64,000 bases of DNA from an uncultured Prevotellaceae bacterium (GTDB lineage: Bacteria > Bacteroidota > Bacteroidia > Bacteroidales > Bacteroidaceae): the NCBI GenBank assembly GCA_902761605.1, contig CACWLC010000014.1, positions 23,416 through 87,415 on the forward strand, read 5' to 3'. A program made the translations under genes and the position numbers. Below are positions 60,056-64,000 of this stretch, one piece after another. The stretch's first letter is position 1. Each line of letters opens with the position of its first letter. The notes beneath the pieces were generated by a model that worked only from the letters and a program-made list of their open reading frames with translations, was not told where the DNA came from and searched no databases.

Positions 60056-61654
60056 ATGAAAAAGGAAAGGCTGAAATACTTTAATTGGGGGATGTCGGTA
60101 CTCGCAGGAATCGGCATTTTCGTATTCTGGTATGTTATTTATCCTCATGCATTATCGTATCAGGAGCAGTATCAGTTGTTTCTTTGGACAAGCGACTATC
60201 TATTGGATAAAATGTGCGTTCCAGGTGGCTTTTCCGACTGGTTCGGAGAGTTTATAGTGCAAAATTACTATATTGAATGGCTCGGAGCTTTACTCTTGGC
60301 ATTACTCTTTATGACCTTGAAATGGAGCGCCGGATGGATTCCTGTTGCTCTGATGCTTTGGTTAATTGGTGATCCCAGTGTTTTATTGGGTTACCTGGTG
60401 GCATTGTTAATAGCAATTGTTTGCCATAGGATAAATAAGGTTGTATGGTCATTTCACGCATTATGCGAGTTGCTGATTATACCAGCCTTATATTGGCTTA
60501 CGGGCCCTTTGGCATGGGTATATGTTTGTTTGAGAATCATTCGCTATGGTTGGCATAGTTGGGCTTTGGCGCTGTATCTTCTCTCGCTCCAATTGTTTGC
60601 ATATCACTGGATATTATCTCAATGGACTTTACAGATGATCTTTACACCAGCCATCTATTATCGAACGCCAATGATGATGCCAACCTTAATGTATCTTATT
60701 CCGTTGGCGACAGTTGCCACCATTACCATACGAGCTCGATGGAATACGACAAATTTGCTCATACTTCCTGAGTTTGCTGTTTTTATCCTTTTATGCTTTC
60801 TTGCTACAACAAAAGGATATGACAAAGATTTGTATGAACTAATACACCAGGACTATCTTGTACGTAACGAGAGATGGGATGAAATCGTGAAACGAGCTCA
60901 GAATTATCAGGTAAAGACAGAATTCAGTTCGGTGTGTGTGAACTTAGCACTATCACAAAAGCGTTTGTTGGCAGAACGCATGTTCGACTTCTATCAAAGT
61001 GATGCTAATGCCTTGATAATGCCACGTATTAGAGACTTAACTTCAATGTTACCGTCTGCAGAAGCATTCTGGCGTCTCGGTATGGTTAATTCCGCACTCC
61101 GTTATTTCTTTGACACACAAGAATCCATCTTGAATGGCAAGAAGAGCGGACGCTGCACAAAGCGCATTGTAGAATGCATGATTGTCAATGGACATTATAA
61201 AAGTGCAAGAAAGCACCTGTCTTTATTGGAAAAAAGTCTTTATTATAAGGATTGGGCAGAAAAGACTGAACAACTAATAGCTAATGAGAATGCTGTTAAT
61301 ACTCATCCTGTCTATGGCAGGTTGCGCCAACTCCGATTTAAGAATGACTTCCTATATAGCCATTTCGAACTATATAAGATGCTTGGTCTACTGTTCATGA
61401 ATAATAAAGAAAACAAAATGGCGCTTGACTATTTTATGGGACAAATGCTTTTGGACGGTCAGGTAAATGGCTTTCAGAAGTATATGCCCTTAGTACAGCA
61501 ATATGGTGGATATTCGATTATGCCTATTGGGTATCAAGATGCATTACGCTGCATTCAGATGCGAGGTAATGTACAAGATTCTCCATATGGTGAATATGCA
61601 AAGCGTATTATTACGAACATAAAGAAAAAAGAAGAGAATGATGAAGCTCACTAA
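60056..61654 (+). CDS. DUF6057 family membrane protein (first copy)
   Basis: 532 residues. About nine or ten membrane spans fill the first 260 residues (from MSVLAGIGIFVFWYVIYPHAL). The rest is a soluble helical part (from about YDKDLYELIHQDYLVRNERW) that looks like TPR-type repeats. The N-terminus aligns with the partial paralog at 63734 (YPxALxxQEQxQLFL), which supports the start at 60056. DUF6057 is a Bacteroidota family of unknown role. It overlaps the next gene by 17 bp. Confidence 0.8.
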   Translation: MKKERLKYFNWGMSVLAGIGIFVFWYVIYPHALSYQEQYQLFLWTSDYLLDKMCVPGGFSDWFGEFIVQNYYIEWLGALLLALLFMTLKWSAGWIPVALMLWLIGDPSVLLGYLVALLIAIVCHRINKVVWSFHALCELLIIPALYWLTGPLAWVYVCLRIIRYGWHSWALALYLLSLQLFAYHWILSQWTLQMIFTPAIYYRTPMMMPTLMYLIPLATVATITIRARWNTTNLLILPEFAVFILLCFLATTKGYDKDLYELIHQDYLVRNERWDEIVKRAQNYQVKTEFSSVCVNLALSQKRLLAERMFDFYQSDANALIMPRIRDLTSMLPSAEAFWRLGMVNSALRYFFDTQESILNGKKSGRCTKRIVECMIVNGHYKSARKHLSLLEKSLYYKDWAEKTEQLIANENAVNTHPVYGRLRQLRFKNDFLYSHFELYKMLGLLFMNNKENKMALDYFMGQMLLDGQVNGFQKYMPLVQQYGGYSIMPIGYQDALRCIQMRGNVQDSPYGEYAKRIITNIKKKEENDEAH

Positions 61655-63098
61655 TTATATTATTGCAAGTATGCTTCTAGTCTCATGCGTATCAGGTCCT
61701 AAAGATCCTGTCAAGACAGAATTGTTACCCAGTATCTATCCTGATTATATTGGTGTTACAATCCCTGTGAATATTGCTCCACTTGATTTTAATTTCGCAG
61801 ATGATGACATTGATTGTATGGATGTTGTTATAAAAGGTAGTAAAGATGGGGAGATACATTGCAACGGAATAGAAACAGATTTGGATATTGATGAATGGCA
61901 TGACCTGACTGCTCAAAATGCCGGAGGTCACCTTACATTTACTGTGTGCATAAAAAAAGACGGGAAATGGAAACAATATAAAGACTTCAAAATATACATA
62001 AGCCAGTACCCACTTGAAGAATATGGTGTAACTTATCGCCGCATTGCTCCAGGATATGAGGTCGGTGGTGACATTGGCATCTATCAGCGTGACATACATA
62101 ACTTTACAGAGACTGCAATATTGCAAGAAGGAATAGTTCCTGGACAATGTATGAACTGTCATGTGGCAAACCGTACTAATCCCAGCACATTCAACATGCA
62201 GTTTAGAGGTTCGAATGGTGGTACAATGATTTATAAAAATGGTAAGCAGACATGGCTATCCACAAAGACTGATAGTACTGTAGCTAACACCAGTTATTCC
62301 TATTGGCATCCTGATGGCGACTACTGCGCGTTCTCAACAAATAAGATTCATCAGAGTTTCTTTGTGGGGACAGGTCAGAGGATTGAGGTTTACGACACTT
62401 TCAGTAATGTGCTGGTACTAGATACGAGAACCAACGAGCTTTTGCTAAGTCCCTTGCTGCAAACAGATGACTGGGAAACTTATCCTGCATTCTCCCCAGA
62501 TGGAGCTACACTCTATTTTTGCACGGCCAAACCATATCGGGTTCCGTTGGAATGGGAAAAAGTGAAATACAGCCTATGCAGAATATCATTTGATGCAAAG
62601 ACAGGAACTTATGGGAACAAGGTCGACACAATTCTTAATGCTAGAGTGCTAGGCAAGAGTTTTACCTATCCCCGTCCCTCATATGATGGAAAATGGCTTA
62701 TGTACAATGTCACAGACTGCGGAAATTTCCCTGTAAACCATCCTGAAGCCGATTTATGGCTGATGGATCTGCAAACAGGTGAAAGTCACCCTATTATAGA
62801 AGCTAATAGTAAAGATACGGAGAGTTTTCACAATTGGAGTCTCAACAGTCATTGGTTTGTATTTTCAAGTCGTAGAGAAAATGGTATATATAGTTTACCA
62901 TATATTGCATTTCTTGATGATCAAGGACATGCTGGAAAACCATTCTTATTACCTCAACGAAATCCAAAGAAATACTATCTTCAGGATATGGATTCATATA
63001 ATTGCATTGACTTTACCTGCAAAAAGGTTGAATTGGATGCACGCGACGTTCACCGACAGGTGTTTGATAATAAACGAGAACAAGTAAAGATTAGATAA
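61638..63098 (+). CDS. PD40/TolB-like lipoprotein with a single CxxCH haem-type motif
   Basis: 486 residues (start 61638 or 61641). Lipobox LVSC puts it at a membrane. An N-terminal beta domain is followed by CMNCH at 171-175 (GQCMNCHVANRTNPS), a possible c-type haem site. Then come propeller-like repeats with PD40 features (YWHPDGDYCAFS, YPAFSPDGATLYFC, YPRPSYDGKWLMYN, NWSLNSHWFVFSSRR). It is the second gene of the DUF6057 operon, tightly coupled on both sides (17-bp overlap, then a 1-bp gap). Family name and function are unknown to me beyond these domains. Confidence 0.78.
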   Translation: MMKLTNYIIASMLLVSCVSGPKDPVKTELLPSIYPDYIGVTIPVNIAPLDFNFADDDIDCMDVVIKGSKDGEIHCNGIETDLDIDEWHDLTAQNAGGHLTFTVCIKKDGKWKQYKDFKIYISQYPLEEYGVTYRRIAPGYEVGGDIGIYQRDIHNFTETAILQEGIVPGQCMNCHVANRTNPSTFNMQFRGSNGGTMIYKNGKQTWLSTKTDSTVANTSYSYWHPDGDYCAFSTNKIHQSFFVGTGQRIEVYDTFSNVLVLDTRTNELLLSPLLQTDDWETYPAFSPDGATLYFCTAKPYRVPLEWEKVKYSLCRISFDAKTGTYGNKVDTILNARVLGKSFTYPRPSYDGKWLMYNVTDCGNFPVNHPEADLWLMDLQTGESHPIIEANSKDTESFHNWSLNSHWFVFSSRRENGIYSLPYIAFLDDQGHAGKPFLLPQRNPKKYYLQDMDSYNCIDFTCKKVELDARDVHRQVFDNKREQVKIR

Positions 63099-63099
63099 A

Positions 63100-63753
63100 A
63101 TGAAGAAAACTAAACTATTTATTTTTTTATTGCTGGGTGCTATCACACTTTTTAATAGCTGCCAACAGAATAACGTAATTGAAATTAAAGGTGTTGTGAA
63201 TGGTGAAAAGTATGAAGGTAAGCGTATTTTTCTGATACCACTAAATGGGCCAAAAACGGCAGAGACTGTTGATTCCGTAGAAATAAAGGATGGAAAATTT
63301 TCATTTATTGCAGACACGGCAAAGATGTACAAAATATTGCTCGACTTACGTTTCAGATTTGGTGTTCAGCCACTTTTAGTAGTTGGAGAGCCCGGTGTCA
63401 TTAAAGTAACAATAGACAGTGTAAGTCATGCTGTTGGAACTCCTCAAAATGACTCGCTAGAACAATGGAAATTACAGACAGAAATGCACAATATTCAGCT
63501 AGGCAGGATGCGTAATAACATTGCTAACCTACAAAAAATGGGTGATACCATTCAGGCCAAATACCTTAAACAACGAGCCGACAGTTTCCATCTTGCATAT
63601 AAGAACTACACCCGCCAAATGGCAAAAAACCTTGAGGGTACTGTATTAGGCACATTCCTGAAGGAACGTTTTCCACTGACATACAAGAGACAGTTTCCTG
63701 ACGGACGTATCGTAACGATGAATGCCGATACTAATGAAGAAATTCCTGAGTAA
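63100..63753 (+). CDS. DUF4369-like lipoprotein
   Basis: 217 residues, lipobox LFNSC (Cys21). Residues 25-115 form a beta-sandwich of the DUF4369 type (IEIKGVVNGEKYEGKRIFLIPLNG, DSVEIKDGKFSFIAD, PLLVVGEPGVIKVTIDS). This type often precedes a thioredoxin fold in TlpA-like proteins. The second half is instead a charged helix and ends without a thioredoxin domain or CxxC. It overlaps the next DUF6057 gene by 20 bp. Confidence 0.78.
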   Translation: MKKTKLFIFLLLGAITLFNSCQQNNVIEIKGVVNGEKYEGKRIFLIPLNGPKTAETVDSVEIKDGKFSFIADTAKMYKILLDLRFRFGVQPLLVVGEPGVIKVTIDSVSHAVGTPQNDSLEQWKLQTEMHNIQLGRMRNNIANLQKMGDTIQAKYLKQRADSFHLAYKNYTRQMAKNLEGTVLGTFLKERFPLTYKRQFPDGRIVTMNADTNEEIPE

Positions 63754-64000
63754 ACATAGTCGGCTGTTGCTGACACTGGTTTTCGGCATTTGCGTATTCA
63801 TCTTCTGGAGAATGCGCTATCCCTTTGCGCTGACATTCCAAGAGCAGTTACAGCTGTTCCTCTTCGACGATGACTATTTCCTTGAGCGCATTGCCGAGCC
63901 AGGAGGACTGGCAAGATATATAGCAGAGTTCCTGGTACAGTTCTATAATAGCACCACTATTGGAGCAGCCATCATAGCCATTCTGATGATGCTGTTACAG
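63734..64000 (+). CDS. DUF6057 family membrane protein (second copy, cut by window edge)
   Basis: 89 codons from the ATG at 63734 to the window end, beginning MKKFLSKHSRLLLTLVFGIC. The stretch YPFALTFQEQLQLFLFDDDY matches the first DUF6057 protein (YPHALSYQEQYQLFLWTSDY), so the operon codes for two paralogs on either side of two lipoproteins. Confidence 0.8.
   Translation, partial: MKKFLSKHSRLLLTLVFGICVFIFWRMRYPFALTFQEQLQLFLFDDDYFLERIAEPGGLARYIAEFLVQFYNSTTIGAAIIAILMMLLQ

Noticed and set aside
63100-63753. Thioredoxin-fold (TlpA) protein
   Set aside because: Only the DUF4369-like N-terminal sandwich is present; there is no CxxC or thioredoxin fold.

Overview
The window looks like chromosome of a Bacteroidales bacterium, most likely a Prevotella-type gut or rumen species. 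The reasons are the repeated promoter form TTTG, 19-21 bp spacer, TAnnTTTGC, which lies before most transcription units, the near absence of Shine-Dalgarno sequences (hsp20 is the exception), SusC/SusD pairs, and Bacteroidota-only families (DUF6242, DUF6089, DUF4271, DUF6057, DUF4248).

Region 1 (1-31 kb) is core genome, almost all on the plus strand: hsp20 (minus), a DASS anion transporter, upp (minus), pckA, a 31-codon membrane peptide, and an envelope cluster of DUF6242 lipoprotein, DUF6089 barrel, uppS, bamA and two OmpH/Skp chaperones. Then follow fucI, a third OmpH protein with murI, aroQ, an O-methyltransferase, rbfA, a LolC/E-type permease, xerD, metK, DUF4271-hemD-rnpA-yidD-tyrS, tRNA-Gln(UUG) with a gluconate-5-dehydrogenase-type SDR, hup (minus), a rhomboid protease with a membrane-anchored EEP phosphatase, and fused secDF. 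Many gene junctions and some signal-peptide regions consist of tandem 7-bp repeats.

Region 2 (31-48.5 kb) is a polysaccharide utilisation locus, probably for a beta-mannan or glucomannan. A minus-strand operon reads SusC, SusD, SusC-like, SusD-like, a surface glycan-binding lipoprotein broken by a tandem duplication, and a GH26 with an N-terminal CBM. It converges on a GH5 gene. A second GH5 gene and dinD lie beyond.

Region 3 (48.5-52.75 kb) is an island of seven small genes: on minus an AAA (RepA/RecA-like) ATPase, a toprim/primase-like protein and three unknowns; on plus a DUF4248 protein and an M15 peptidase. It has no recognisable integrase or transposase. It is bounded by two inverted, gapless 191-bp copies of one regulatory region. 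Each copy carries the promoter of the SusC operon that points outward from it.

Region 4 (52.75-64 kb) starts with a 1237-residue SusC receptor that carries a coiled coil and an OmpA-like peptidoglycan-binding domain after its last barrel strand. A SusD, a lipoprotein made of two 169-residue repeats, and a tight operon follow: DUF6057 membrane protein, CxxCH/PD40 lipoprotein, DUF4369 lipoprotein and a second DUF6057 protein cut by the window edge. The matching promoter regions suggest that regions 2 and 4 answer to the same regulator. No SusR, HTCS or ECF regulator gene is present in the window.
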